Shown piece after piece: positions 1 to 6,870 of a stretch of 9,864 bases of DNA. The notes under the pieces were generated by a model. That model had not been told where the DNA came from, did no database searches, and saw nothing but the letters and a program-made list of their open reading frames with translations. Position numbers and translations under genes: made by a program. Within the stretch, counting starts at the first letter, position 1; the number at the start of each line of letters is the position of its first letter. Source of the stretch: an uncultured Rhodoplanes sp. (GTDB lineage: Bacteria; Pseudomonadota; Alphaproteobacteria; Rhizobiales; Xanthobacteraceae); contig CAKZHN010000255.1 in assembly GCA_936924235.1 (NCBI GenBank), positions 1 to 9,864 of the forward strand. The letters run 5' to 3'.

Positions 1-3000
1 CGCTGTAGCCGCCGTACTTCACCGTCGTCGATCCGACCAGGAAATCCTCGAGGTCGATCTTGTCGGTGTCGGCGAAGCCCGCGATGTCGCCCTTGAAGTG
101 CGAGGCATCGTCGAGGATCAGGTCGCCGGGCGCAGCTCCCGAGAAGCCGACATGGGCCTTCGACGCGGCGCCGAACTCGATCGTGCCCGAGCCGATGATG
201 TCGGCCTCGCCGGCCGAAACCGCACCATCGACGGTGAGGTGGCCGCCGTCGTCCGCGGTCAGCGTGCCGATGGTGTCGTTCAGCGTGCTGTCGAGGATCA
301 GCGTGCCGCCTGAGGCCGCCGTGAGCGTGCCCCGGTTGACCGTGGCGCTGAACACTTCGAGCGTGCCGCCTTCGGCGGTGATGCTGCCCTCGTTGAGCAG
401 CGTCATCATCGTGTCGCCGATGCTGCCGCTGCCGTGGACGGTGTTGTCGACGTTGGTCAGCCTGACGGCTGCGCCAAGACCGTCGGCGCTGCCGATGTGA
501 TCGGTGTCGCCGAGCAGGATCGAGCCGCCGCCGGAGATCTTGGTGCTGGCGCCGATCAGCAATTGCGCCGGGCTGTTGAGCTCGATCACGCCAGTGTTGA
601 TGATCGCGCCGCCGTTGACCTGCAAAGTGGCGTGCAAGATGTCGAGCGTCACCGCGCCGGGTGTGGTGTTGCCGACCGTGAGCTTGTTGACGGTGTGATC
701 TGTCGAGTCGTTGACCGTGTAGGTTCCATCCTTCTTGATCAGCACATTGCTGTTCTGGTCCGGCACGTCGGCCGGATTCCAATGACTCACGGTGTCGAAG
801 TTGCCGCTGACGGCCTTGGACCAGATTTCATTGGTGATCAGGGTGTCGACCGAGAAATCCGGCGTGCTGCCGCCGAGCCCGGGATTGCCGTTGTCCTCCT
901 GCCAGCTTCCCGCCGTGACGCTCACGTCGGCGTTCGTGATGTTGGTCGCCGCCGCGGCCGTGAAGGTCGCCGTGTAGTCGGTGGCGTCGACCTGCACCAG
1001 GTTGCTCAAGGCTCCGCCGGTCGCCGTCGTGTCGGCCAGCGTGAAGCCGGTCGGCGCCTCGCTGAACGCGAACGTTACGGTCGCGGTGTTGTGGGCGAGA
1101 TTCAAGGAGGGGTTGTCGATCGTCACCCCGACCGTGGGCGCCACGGTGTCCACCGTGAAGTCCGGCGTGCTGCCGGCGAGGCCGGAATGGCCGGCGGCGT
1201 CGTGGTAGCTGCCGGCGATGACGCTCACCGAGGCGTTGTTGATGTCGGTCGACGCCGCGGCCGTGAAGGTCGCCGCATAGACGAGGCCCGCAAAGCCGTT
1301 GACCGCGTGCAGGTTGCTCAGCGCTCCGCCGACGGCATTGAGATCGGCAAGGATGAACGCGGTGGGCGCGCTGCCGAACGTGAACGTCACAGTGGCGGTG
1401 TTGTTTGCAAGGTTGAGCGTGCTGCTGTCGATCGTGACCCCGACCGAACCCGGTGCGAGCAACTGGACCAACGTGCCGTTGTTGGAGCTGTCAGGGGACA
1501 GCCAGAACGTTCCGGTGCTGAGCGTCTGCTGGTTCGGATCGAAGCTGATCAGGTACGACTGGCCATGCTCGGTGAATTGAAGCTGGTGGTTGCCGAGCAG
1601 AGTGGGCGGCTGGGCGGAGCCGTCGTACGCAATTCCCGCAAGATCGATGGTGTCGCCGAACGCGAAGCCATCGATCGTGTTGGTCGGGATGACGCTGCCG
1701 TCGATCTGCAAGGTCGTGTGCACGCCCGACCCGAACGTGATCGCGCCGGTGCCGGCCGCATTCGCAGTGGCGAGCTCGAGAACGCCGCCCGCAATGGTGG
1801 TGCCGCCGGTGTAGGTGTTGGAGCCGCCCGCCGGATTGAGCACCAGGGTGCCGGCGCCGGTCTTGACGAGGTCGGCCCCGACGCCGCTGATCACGCCGGT
1901 TTCCGTCGTGGTGCCGGAATCCACCTCGATGGTCGGATCGCCATTGAGCGCGATCGCATGATTGAAAGTCGCGATGCCGGTCAGGTTGACGGCAGTGCCG
2001 TCATCCATCGTCAGCGAGCCGGAGCCGATGTTGCCGTTCGCCGCGATCTTCAGCGTGCCGCCCTGGATCTCGGTGCCGCCGGTGTAGCTGTTGTTGCCGC
2101 CGAGCACGACCAGGCCTGCGCCGGCAATGAAGACTTTGCCCGCGCCGGGCTGACCGTAGACGTTGCCCGGGTCCGAGCCGCTCTGGTCCGTGATGTCGCC
2201 GTTGATCGTGGTGATCTGAAGCGAAGTCTGGCCGGCGCCGAAGGTGATGCTCTGGTTGCCCTGGATGAAGATGCCGGCGCCATAAGCCTGGCCGTCGCTG
2301 GCGCCGCCGGTCATGCCGGATTCGGCGCCCTGCCCACTGACAACCGTTCCGTTGGCGAGCGTGCCTCCCGTGATGCTCAGGCTTGCGCCGTGCATGACAA
2401 AGACGGCGCCGCCCGCGCCGAGACCGCCGCCGCCGTCTCCGGCGCTGGGTGTGCCGGGGGCAAAGGGTCTGAAGCTTCCGTCGCCAGCGCCGAACCCGGC
2501 GGAACCCGGATTGAATCCCCCGCCGCCCCCGCCTCCGAACTGGCTTGCACCAGCAGTGATGAAGCCGCCGCCGCCGCCCCCGCCAAAGCCGCCGGAGCCG
2601 GAGGTTCCCACGACGTGGTCGGACCCGATTCGGCCCTCGTTGGAGCCGCCTCCGCCGCCTCCGCCGAACCCTCCGTCACCGCCTAAATTGTCGAGGAGGA
2701 TGCCGTTATTGTACTGGACGCCGAAGTCTTGCCCTGGCGTGCCGCCGACGCCGCCGCCGCCGCCGCCCAGTGATGCGTGCGGTGAAGTCAGGCTGTTTGC
2801 GCCGACGCCGCCGTCAGGGCTGCCGGAGCCGGCTCCCGGACTGCCGCCGCCTGCGGCCGCGCCCAATACAATGCCGGCGCCGCTCCCGCTGCCGATCCCG
2901 CCGCCGCCCCCGGCGGCGTCACTGGGAGCACCTGCCAGGCCATCCTGGCCGAGACCGCCGCCGCCGCCGTCCCCAAAAAATTCGGTCAGATCACCGTTGC

Positions 3001-6000
3001 CAATGCCGCCATTGCCGCCCTGAGCTTTGTTGCCCATGAAGTTGACGTTGATGAGCGTGACATTGCTCGGTGCTGCCCCATTGGCCGTGTCATCGGCAAC
3101 GAACAAGCCTCCGCCGAGCCCAGCGCCGCCGCCGCCGCCATCGCCTCCGTTACCGCCGTTGCCGCCCTTGGCGAGCGTGTTCTTGATGGTCAGGTTCTCG
3201 AACGTGACATTGCCCGAATAGACGAAGAAGCCGCGCTGGCTGCCGCCGCCGTCGATGGTCTCGCCCTGCTGCTGCGTGGTGGTTTGGTTTCCTCCCGCGC
3301 CGCCGTTTCCTCCGCCGCCGTTCAGCCCGCTGGAAGGGGGAATACCGGCGATGGTCAGCGACACGCCGGTCGGCAGGTTGATCGCATCAAGCGCCGTCGT
3401 CAGATTGATCGGGGCGGTGATGTTGATGCGGTAAGCCGTGTCGCTGCCCGCATCGCTGCCGCCGACGTCGATGGCCTGGATCGCCGTATTGAGGCTGGCC
3501 TCGTCCGTGGCGGTGAACGTGGGCACCAACCGGACCTCGGTGCCGGTGTTCGAACTGTCGGGTGACAGCGTGAACGTTCCGCCGGTAAAGCTCTGCGCCG
3601 GATCGAAGTTGATCTGGTAGGAATGGCCGTTTTCGGTGAATTGCAGATGGTTGCCGGTGGCGAGATTGGGCTGGGCGGAGCCGTCGTACGCGATGCCCGC
3701 GAGATCGATGGTGTCGCCGAACGTGAAGCCGTCGATCGTGTTGGTCGGGATGGCGGTGCCGTCGACCTGCAACGTCGTGTGCACGCCCGAGGCAAAGGTG
3801 ATCGCGCCGGTGCCGGCCGATTGCGCATTGGCAAGTTCGAGGACGCCGCCCGCGATGGTCGTGCCGCCGGTGTAGGTGTTCGAACCTTCGGACGGATTGA
3901 GCACCAGCGTGCCGGCGCCGGTCTTGATGAGCTCGGCACCGATGCCGCTGATCTGTTCAACGTCCGTCGTGGTGCCGGAATCCACCTCGATGGTCGGATC
4001 GCCTTCGAGCGTGATCTGGTGGTTGAATGTATCGAAGCCGGTGATGTTGACGGCGGTGCCGTTCTCCAGCGTCAATCCGTTGGAGCCCAAACCAAGGCTG
4101 GTGTCCTGCGTGATCGACAGCGTGCCGCCCTGAACGATGGTGCCGCCGGTGTAGCGGTTGTCGCCGGCGAGCACGACGGTGCCCGCGCCCGCGATGACCA
4201 CGGTGCCCGATGCCGGCTGTCCATAGAGATTGGACGGGTCCGCGCCAAGCTGGTCCGTGATGACGCCAGTGATCGTGGTGGTCTGGCCGGCGGTCTGGCC
4301 GGTGCCAAAGGTGATGCTCTGGTTGCCCTGGATGAAGATGCCGGAGCCATAGCCATGGCCCATGGCGTAAGGGTCACCGCTGCCAAAGCCGCCGCCATGA
4401 CCTCCCGTGACGGTGCCGTCGCTGAGGGTGCCGCTGCTGATTGTAACGCTTGCGCCTTCCATGACGAAGACGTCGCCGCCTGCGCCGAGCCCACCACCGC
4501 CGCCAAACCTGGCATCGTGGATACTGTTGCCCGCGCCGAATCCACCAGGGGTATCGACGTGCGCAAGACCTCCGCCGCCGCCGAAGCCGCCGGCGCCTCC
4601 GCCGTTGCTGAAGCTGCTTCCGCCGCCCCCGCCAAAGCCGCCAGTTCCGCCGTTACTAAAGACGTTGTTGGAAACGTTACCTGAGCCGCCGCCGCCCCCA
4701 CCGAAACCGCCGTTGGCGCCGTCCGCTAGAAAGTGTTGAAAGTTTACGTTCCTGACACTCGCGTCGCCGCCTCCGACGCCTCCGCCGCCTCCGCCGCCAT
4801 CTTCCAGTCCGCCCCCGCCCATGCCACCGGAAGGCGCTCCAGCCAAGCCGATGTTTCCGGTGGCAAAGTCGTGGCCGTCGCCTCCGTCCGCGGCTCCAAG
4901 CACAATGCCGGCACCGGAGCCGCTGCCGACACCGCCGCCGCCGCCGCCGCCTGTGTTGAAGCCTCCTCCTACGGCCGGCGAATGGGGGGCCCCATCTTGT
5001 CCAAGGCCGCCGCCGCCGCCAAAAAAGCCACTGCCATCGGCGCCACCATCGCCGCCCCGGGCCGCATCGTTGGCGAAGTTGACGTTGACGAGCGTGACGT
5101 TGCCCGGCGCCGCGCCATTCCATATGTCATTGGCGACGAACAGCCCGCCACCGAGGCCGGCCCCGCCACCGCCGCCCTCTACGCCGTTGCCGCCCTTGGC
5201 GAGCATGTGCTGGATGGTCAGGTTCTCGAACGTGACGTTGCCGGAATAGACGAAGAAGCCGCGCTGGCTGCCGCCGCCGTCGATGGCCTGCATCTGCGGC
5301 GCGCTGCCGTCGCTGGCCATGCCGGCGATGGTCAGCGATGCGCCGGTCGGCAGGTTGAGCGCATCAAGCGCAGTCGTCAGATTGATCGGGCCGGTGATGT
5401 TGATGCGATAGGCGGTGTCGCGGACCGCTTGACCGGAGACGTCGATCGCCTGGATCGCCGCATTGAGGCCAGCCTCGTCGCTGACATCGAAGGTGACCGG
5501 CGACTGCACAACGACATTATCGACCAGGATCTGGTTGTTGGACCCGTTTGCGATCGCCAACGTGACGTTCTGGCCGGCAAGTCCTGGCGCATTGAGGTCC
5601 TGGGTCGCGAAGGTGAGGTGGGTCTCGCCGCCGGCAATCGAATGCACTGCGTCGAAAGTGGTCTGACCGATCACGGTCGAGCCGACGGTAGCGGTGATCG
5701 TGACCGTGCCACTGGTCGGCGGGACATCGAGACGCGTGCCGATGTCGAGCGAGATCGTCAGGGGATCGGAACCTCCGGCGACAACGGGCGGCGTGAAAGT
5801 CTGGGACAGCTGAGCGTTCGCGGTGAGATAGGCGACATGCGAACCGGCAAATGCCGTCGAGGCAGCCGAGGTCGGGGCGAAATCGCCGCCGCCGCTGCCG
5901 CCGGTGACGGTCCAGCCGCTCGGCGCGGTGGATGTGTAGTTTCCCTTGGTCGGCTCGATCGTGACGCCGGCGCCGCTGCTGAGATTGTCGGACTGGAAAT

Positions 6001-6559
6001 CGCCGTCGGTCAGCAGATTGACCGGCTGGGCCACGACGTTATCCACGAGGAGCTGCGAGTTGGTGCTGCCGTTCGCGAAGGTGAGCGTGACGTTCTGCCC
6101 GGCGAGGCCGAGCGTGTTGAGATTCTGCGTGATGAAGTTGAGATGCGTATCGCCACCGCGCGTCGCATTGGCCGCATCGAAGGTGAGCTGTCCAATCACG
6201 GTCGAGCCGACCGTCGCGGTCACGGTTGTCGCGCCATTCGGCAGCGGCGCGTCGAGACGCGTGCCGAGATCGAAGGAGATCAGGAACGGGCCGGATCCGT
6301 TCGCGCCACCGGTTGCGAAGCTCTGCGACAGGCTCGCGCCCGCGTTGAGATAAGCCACCTGCGTGCCGGCAAAGCCCGGCGAGGCGAACGACGTGGGTGC
6401 GAAATCGCCGACGCCGCCGGTGGCGCTGCCCCAACCGGTCGGCGCCGTCTGGGTGAAGTTGCCGCGCGTCGGGTCGCTACTGACGCCCGACGCGCCGGTC
6501 GTCAGATCGACGGCCTGGAAATCGCCGTCGATCAGCAAATTCCTGGTGTTGCTGGGCAT
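1..6559 (-). CDS. Giant glycine-rich modular surface/secreted protein (adhesin-like, PATR repeats), 3' end beyond window
   Basis: One frame stays open for 2186 codons from ATG 6559 to the window edge, so the C-terminus is missing. The start is set by an in-frame TGA at 6589-6587 and by a GGAG seven bases before the ATG. Rough residue layout: 7-355, two tandem jelly-roll-like repeats beginning NLLxDGDFQ; 356-1012 and 1014-1700, two copies of a module with a beta-helix start (GGGSQRGFFVYSGNVTFENL), a long Gly-rich stretch, and two PATR-like repeats (GAGTLVL...TYTGGTTI); 1705-1905, two Ig-like repeats (VTID...TVTFTF...ADL, Big_12-like); 1910 onward, beta-strand-rich sequence. I noticed no cysteine codon. 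There is no signal peptide: the N-terminus begins MPSNTRNLLIDGDFQ. PATR repeats are known from autotransporter passenger domains, but lack of a Sec signal argues against a classical autotransporter. Type I secretion is my inference. Probable role: adhesion, matrix or cell-surface structure; the ligand is unknown. The reading frame is sure, the function is not. Confidence 0.9.
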   Translation of the reverse strand, partial: MPSNTRNLLIDGDFQAVDLTTGASGVSSDPTRGNFTQTAPTGWGSATGGVGDFAPTSFASPGFAGTQVAYLNAGASLSQSFATGGANGSGPFLISFDLGTRLDAPLPNGATTVTATVGSTVIGQLTFDAANATRGGDTHLNFITQNLNTLGLAGQNVTLTFANGSTNSQLLVDNVVAQPVNLLTDGDFQSDNLSSGAGVTIEPTKGNYTSTAPSGWTVTGGSGGGDFAPTSAASTAFAGSHVAYLTANAQLSQTFTPPVVAGGSDPLTISLDIGTRLDVPPTSGTVTITATVGSTVIGQTTFDAVHSIAGGETHLTFATQDLNAPGLAGQNVTLAIANGSNNQILVDNVVVQSPVTFDVSDEAGLNAAIQAIDVSGQAVRDTAYRINITGPINLTTALDALNLPTGASLTIAGMASDGSAPQMQAIDGGGSQRGFFVYSGNVTFENLTIQHMLAKGGNGVEGGGGGAGLGGGLFVANDIWNGAAPGNVTLVNVNFANDAARGGDGGADGSGFFGGGGGLGQDGAPHSPAVGGGFNTGGGGGGGVGSGSGAGIVLGAADGGDGHDFATGNIGLAGAPSGGMGGGGLEDGGGGGGGVGGGDASVRNVNFQHFLADGANGGFGGGGGGSGNVSNNVFSNGGTGGFGGGGGSSFSNGGGAGGFGGGGGLAHVDTPGGFGAGNSIHDARFGGGGGLGAGGDVFVMEGASVTISSGTLSDGTVTGGHGGGFGSGDPYAMGHGYGSGIFIQGNQSITFGTGQTAGQTTTITGVITDQLGADPSNLYGQPASGTVVIAGAGTVVLAGDNRYTGGTIVQGGTLSITQDTSLGLGSNGLTLENGTAVNITGFDTFNHQITLEGDPTIEVDSGTTTDVEQISGIGAELIKTGAGTLVLNPSEGSNTYTGGTTIAGGVLELANAQSAGTGAITFASGVHTTLQVDGTAIPTNTIDGFTFGDTIDLAGIAYDGSAQPNLATGNHLQFTENGHSYQINFDPAQSFTGGTFTLSPDSSNTGTEVRLVPTFTATDEASLNTAIQAIDVGGSDAGSDTAYRINITAPINLTTALDAINLPTGVSLTIAGIPPSSGLNGGGGNGGAGGNQTTTQQQGETIDGGGSQRGFFVYSGNVTFENLTIKNTLAKGGNGGNGGDGGGGGAGLGGGLFVADDTANGAAPSNVTLINVNFMGNKAQGGNGGIGNGDLTEFFGDGGGGGLGQDGLAGAPSDAAGGGGGIGSGSGAGIVLGAAAGGGSPGAGSGSPDGGVGANSLTSPHASLGGGGGGVGGTPGQDFGVQYNNGILLDNLGGDGGFGGGGGGGSNEGRIGSDHVVGTSGSGGFGGGGGGGFITAGASQFGGGGGGGFNPGSAGFGAGDGSFRPFAPGTPSAGDGGGGLGAGGAVFVMHGASLSITGGTLANGTVVSGQGAESGMTGGASDGQAYGAGIFIQGNQSITFGAGQTSLQITTINGDITDQSGSDPGNVYGQPGAGKVFIAGAGLVVLGGNNSYTGGTEIQGGTLKIAANGNIGSGSLTMDDGTAVNLTGIATFNHAIALNGDPTIEVDSGTTTETGVISGVGADLVKTGAGTLVLNPAGGSNTYTGGTTIAGGVLELATANAAGTGAITFGSGVHTTLQIDGSVIPTNTIDGFAFGDTIDLAGIAYDGSAQPPTLLGNHQLQFTEHGQSYLISFDPNQQTLSTGTFWLSPDSSNNGTLVQLLAPGSVGVTIDSSTLNLANNTATVTFTFGSAPTAFILADLNAVGGALSNLHAVNGFAGLVYAATFTAAASTDINNASVSVIAGSYHDAAGHSGLAGSTPDFTVDTVAPTVGVTIDNPSLNLAHNTATVTFAFSEAPTGFTLADTTATGGALSNLVQVDATDYTATFTAAAATNITNADVSVTAGSWQEDNGNPGLGGSTPDFSVDTLITNEIWSKAVSGNFDTVSHWNPADVPDQNSNVLIKKDGTYTVNDSTDHTVNKLTVGNTTPGAVTLDILHATLQVNGGAIINTGVIELNSPAQLLIGASTKISGGGSILLGDTDHIGSADGLGAAVRLTNVDNTVHGSGSIGDTMMTLLNEGSITAEGGTLEVFSATVNRGTLTAASGGTLILDSTLNDTIGTLTADDGGHLTVDGAVSAGEADIIGSGTIEFGAASKAHVGFSGAAPGDLILDDASHFKGDIAGFADTDKIDLEDFLVGSTTVKYGGYS
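850..1450 (-). repeat. Two tandem Ig-like repeats of about 97-100 residues
   Basis: Residues about 1705-1808 and 1809-1905 of the giant protein. Both begin VGVTID and share LNLA(N/H)NTATVTF, APT(A/G)F, LAD, GGALSNL, ATFTAAA, the run from N(A/N) to VSV and AGS, and STPDF(T/S)VDT before the next unit. This matches the usual build of bacterial Ig-like repeats of the Big_12 type found in large adhesins. They probably act as a stalk between the module pair and the C-terminal part. The family name is from memory of the motif, not from a profile search. Confidence 0.7.
1455..3520 (-). repeat. Module copy B: duplicate of the beta-helix/Gly-rich/PATR module
   Basis: Residues about 1014-1700. Every landmark of copy A recurs: TFTATDEASLNTAIQAID, GGGSQRGFFVYSGNVTFENL, GSGSGAGIVLGAA, GIFIQGNQSITFG, two PATR-like repeats (about 1475-1507 and 1562-1608), IDLAGIAYDGSAQP and SPDSSNNGT. 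DNA similarity is also high: 3191-3258 matches 5219-5286 with two mismatches in 68 bases by eye, and the PATR end pairs at an offset of 2061 bp. The Gly-rich core between these anchors differs much more between the copies. Confidence 0.8.
2751..2767. repeat. In-frame CCG triplet run (poly-Gly) in module B
   Basis: Five uninterrupted CCG triplets plus CC, again read as GGC on the minus strand. Shorter CCG runs occur throughout both Gly-rich stretches. Confidence 0.8.
3521..5494 (-). repeat. Module copy A: beta-helix, Gly-rich insertion, two PATR-type repeats
   Basis: Residues about 356-1012. The opening TFDVSDEAGLNAAIQAID leads to AYRINITGPINLTTALDALN, then GGGSQRGFFVYSGNVTFENL near residues 426-446, the start of a right-handed beta-helix of the pectate-lyase or PMP-like sort. 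A Gly-rich stretch (about 451-740) follows. GIFIQGNQSITFG and a PATR-like repeat (about 785-822, GAGTVVLAGDNRYTGGTIV) lead to a second PATR-like repeat (about 877-922). A closing segment (IDLAGIAYDGSAQP, then FTLSPDSSNTGTEV) ends the module. Copy B repeats this order and most of these motifs at about 2.03-2.06 kb spacing. Confidence 0.8.
4932..4951. repeat. In-frame CCG triplet run (poly-Gly) in module A
   Basis: Six uninterrupted CCG triplets plus CC. On the minus strand they are read as GGC, giving a run of glycines. Slippage here would change protein length by whole residues and keep the frame. Confidence 0.85.
5495..6541 (-). repeat. Two tandem N-terminal jelly-roll-like repeats of about 174 residues
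   Basis: Residues about 7-180 and 181-355 of the giant protein align with each other. Both start NLL(I/T)DGDFQ, then carry a Gly/Ser/Thr-rich strand ending in GDFAPTS, then (V)AYL followed by LSQ(S/T)F, a conserved DLGTRLD or DIGTRLD segment, ATVGSTVIGQ, THL, GLAGQNVTL, and finish LVDNVV. The same bases recur at an offset of 525 bp (gtgacgttct at 5562 and at 6087), so this is an internal duplication. The order NLLxDGxFE...W...V...F...VDNV is typical of carbohydrate-binding or galactose-binding-like beta-sandwich folds. A glycan-binding role is inference; no binding residues can be assigned. Confidence 0.75.
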
Positions 6560-6682
6560 GACCCGGCTCCAGAATGTTCGGTGAAATCAGCCGTGAAGAA
6601 TGCGTGATCGCTTCGAATGCCGGCGCCGCAATAGGCGGCAGTGACGTCCGGTCATTCCTCCCGTTGCGGCTATTCCCCAGTG

Positions 6683-6705
6683 CCCCTTGGTGAAATTTTA
6701 AGGGG
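6683..6705 (-). promoter_or_regulatory. Inverted repeat CCCCTT-N11-AAGGGG over a -10-like hexamer
   Basis: The six-base arms match perfectly around an 11-base centre, and the -10-like TAAAAT lies inside. It could be an operator that blocks the promoter, or a stem-loop in the 5' leader if transcription starts further upstream. No regulator family is recognised. Confidence 0.4.
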
Positions 6706-6725
6706 TTCGCGGGCCGGAAGTCCCG

Positions 6726-6741
6726 TCAGGGTTTTCCCTGA
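6726..6741. promoter_or_regulatory. Inverted repeat TCAGGG-TTTT-CCCTGA
   Basis: Perfect six-base arms around a four-base TTTT centre (AAAA on the minus strand). No T-tract follows on either strand, so it is not a standard intrinsic terminator. Function unknown. Confidence 0.4.
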
Positions 6742-6764
6742 TCGCAGGAGTTGCAGGCTTGAAG

Positions 6765-6782
6765 TTTCCGATCGTCCGGAAA
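6765..6782. promoter_or_regulatory. Inverted repeat TTTCCG-N6-CGGAAA
   Basis: Perfect six-base arms around ATCGTC. It lies four bases from the palindrome at 6787-6800 and shares its TTTCC/GGAAA arms, which suggests paired binding sites for one dimeric regulator. Confidence 0.4.
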
Positions 6783-6786
6783 AACC

Positions 6787-6800
6787 TTGGAAATTTCCAA
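6787..6800. promoter_or_regulatory. Perfect 14-bp palindrome TTGGAAATTTCCAA
   Basis: The sequence equals its own reverse complement over 14 bases and lies about 230 bp upstream of the giant gene's ATG, in an AT-rich patch of GC-rich DNA. This is the form expected of a binding site for a homodimeric repressor or activator. I cannot name the regulator. Confidence 0.5.
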
Positions 6801-6817
6801 TCACAAAACGTCACCTC

Positions 6818-6834
6818 GGCCGGGGGAACCGGCC
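6818..6834 (-). terminator. Possible weak terminator hairpin after the phytase-like gene
   Basis: Arms GGCCGG and CCGGCC (six perfect GC pairs) enclose a five-base loop, starting 36 bases past the phytase-like stop codon. The only T run downstream on the minus strand is TTTT at 6808-6805, nine bases past the stem, so this is a poor match to an intrinsic terminator. Confidence 0.35.
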
Positions 6835-6870
6835 AACGTGTATGCGCTTCAAGGCCTGCGCCGCCTGACG

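Larger units (their letters stand above)
6560..6870 (-). promoter_or_regulatory. Non-coding leader/control region of the giant gene, rich in inverted repeats
   Basis: No convincing gene lies here. The stretch separates the phytase-like gene from the giant gene and is locally AT-richer than its surroundings. It contains inverted repeats at 6683-6705, 6726-6741, 6765-6782, 6787-6800 and 6818-6834. A TAAAAT hexamer at 6700-6695 (minus strand) could be a -10 element, but no good -35 lies at normal spacing. The ribosome binding site for the giant gene is GGAG at 6570-6567. A promoter in this region is inferred from the gap and the sequence, not shown. Confidence 0.55.

Noticed and set aside
434..2686. 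750-codon open frame on the plus strand
   Set aside because: It is codon-aligned antisense to the giant gene. Stops are scarce there because GGC/GCC-type codons mirror into Ala/Gly/Arg codons. The predicted protein is a low-complexity Arg/Asp/Val mix with no domain, while the minus frame shows clear repeats and domains.
2313..3023. Proline-rich plus-strand frame
   Set aside because: The Pro runs are simply the CCG strand of the poly-Gly coding stretch read in another frame.
3623..6607. Two further long plus-strand frames (3623-4684 and 4733-6607)
   Set aside because: These lie in the same mirror frame as 434-2686 opposite the giant gene, with no domain or plausible ribosome site. Continuity of the minus-strand frame explains them.
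6587..6655. Possible 22-codon leader peptide (ATG 6655, TGA 6589-6587) ahead of and in frame with the giant gene
   Set aside because: GGAGGA directly abuts its ATG, leaving too little spacing for initiation, and the Arg-rich peptide resembles nothing. The shared frame may be chance.
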